Source of the DNA: an uncultured Muribaculaceae bacterium
GTDB lineage: Bacteria > Bacteroidota > Bacteroidia > Bacteroidales > Muribaculaceae
Assembly (NCBI GenBank): GCA_944321715.1
Contig: CALUMJ010000005.1
Location: forward strand, 1 to 64,000
Direction: 5' to 3'
DNA: 64,000 nucleotides
Below the pieces are notes generated by a model. It worked only from the letters and a program-made list of their open reading frames with translations. It was not told the origin of the DNA and did no database searches. Positions 63,638 to 64,000 of the stretch are shown here, one piece after another. How positions within the stretch are numbered: position 1 is the stretch's first letter; each line of letters opens with the position of its first letter. A program made the position numbers and the translations under genes.

Positions 63638-64000
63638 TCAACGGGGCGACAGCGGGCGGCGATAGTAGAGCATGTGACGGAGAAGGATACCGCCGTCGAT
63701 GACTGGGTGGTCGTAGTGGGTAGTGAAGAAATCGGGCACTGTGTGGGAATATATGAAGCCGCAGCTCGTGTAGAATGCCGTGCTGGCCGGGGTGTCGCCG
63801 GTGCCAACGAACATGGTGTGGCAGCGGCCTGCATAGCGGCGACACAGGTATTCCACAAAACGGCGACCAAGTCCACGACGGTGGAAACGTGGCTCAACGG
63901 CGATATTCTTCAACTCGCATACCCCGTCACCCTCGATGGTGACTACAGCGACGGCAAGCAACTCGCCACAGTCGTCACACATGGCATACAAGTCGCCACG
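63638..64000 (-). CDS. GNAT family N-acetyltransferase, 5' end cut by window
   Basis: At least 120 codons; the frame runs off the right edge, so the start is missing. The acetyl-CoA binding segment RFHRRGLGRRFVEYL (Q/RxxGxG/A-type loop) is intact, followed by NIAVEP before it and the C-terminal ASTAFYTSCGFIYS typical of GNAT proteins. It transfers an acetyl group from acetyl-CoA to an amine of a small molecule or peptide. The substrate is unknown. Confidence 0.85.
   Translation of the reverse strand, partial: RGDLYAMCDDCGELLAVAVVTIEGDGVCELKNIAVEPRFHRRGLGRRFVEYLCRRYAGRCHTMFVGTGDTPASTAFYTSCGFIYSHTVPDFFTTHYDHPVIDGGILLRHMLYYRRPLSPR

Noticed and set aside
1..64000. CRISPR arrays, prophage genes, intact IS transposases
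   Set aside because: No regularly spaced direct repeats, capsid, integrase or DDE/HUH transposase sequences were seen on either strand.

Overview
The window is a contiguous chromosomal segment of a Bacteroidales bacterium, most likely close to Muribaculaceae; this placement is inference from gene content. Support comes from -7 elements of the form TAnnTTTG, most of the well-formed ones with TTG about 19-20 bp upstream, a SusC/SusD polysaccharide-utilisation locus (PUL), a PorZ-like type IX secretion protein, a GldH-like lipoprotein, and a Rho factor with a long charged N-terminal insertion. Only one tRNA is seen, a tRNA-Leu(GAG) cut by the left edge. No rRNA, CRISPR array, prophage or intact transposase gene was found.

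Layout. 1-690: tRNA-Leu, its terminator, and a 337-bp palindromic MITE-like element flanked by a 9-bp direct repeat. 687-7570: housekeeping genes (RsmF-type rRNA methylase, M24 peptidase, HAD phosphatase, GldH, TraB/GumN protein, NatAB-type ABC exporter). 7765-16293: an RNA and cell-division block (PNPase, a ZapB-like coiled coil, ZapA, a candidate 6S RNA, RNase Y, RicT/PSP1, Rho). 16931-19489: a NUDIX hydrolase and an unusual CCA-transferase/MGMT fusion. 19811-24722: a compact operon of E2-like, JAMM-peptidase, E1-like and small membrane proteins, followed after 15 bp by a sulfatase. 24866-36645: mixed genes (outer-membrane proteins, SDR, rpsU, ACT protein, glycosyltransferase, ferredoxin, Xpt, MenD, PorZ) and a 990-bp stretch with its own promoter and terminator but no clear gene. 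36747-52989: a roughly 15-kb minus-strand PUL with a divergent ROK regulator. 53094-54498: an ECF sigma factor, an anti-sigma-like protein and a Spy-like periplasmic protein. 54664-60234: an AT-rich accessory island centred on a P-loop GTPase with membrane, coiled-coil and aspartic-protease partners. 60270-62629: two lipoproteins and a FadL/OmpP1-type barrel. The right edge has palindromic repeats and a GNAT acetyltransferase cut by the window end.

How it works together. The PUL combines SusCD import, two GHL10-type hydrolases, an AGE-family epimerase and an MFS sugar porter under a sugar-responsive ROK protein. The E1/E2/JAMM operon encodes the enzymes of a ubiquitin-like conjugation cycle, but no ubiquitin-like modifier gene is present. 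Instead the E2-like protein has two nearly identical 46-residue N-terminal repeats. The GTPase island resembles GTPase-centred membrane-associated conflict or signalling systems. These two loci are the strongest candidates for undescribed biology.
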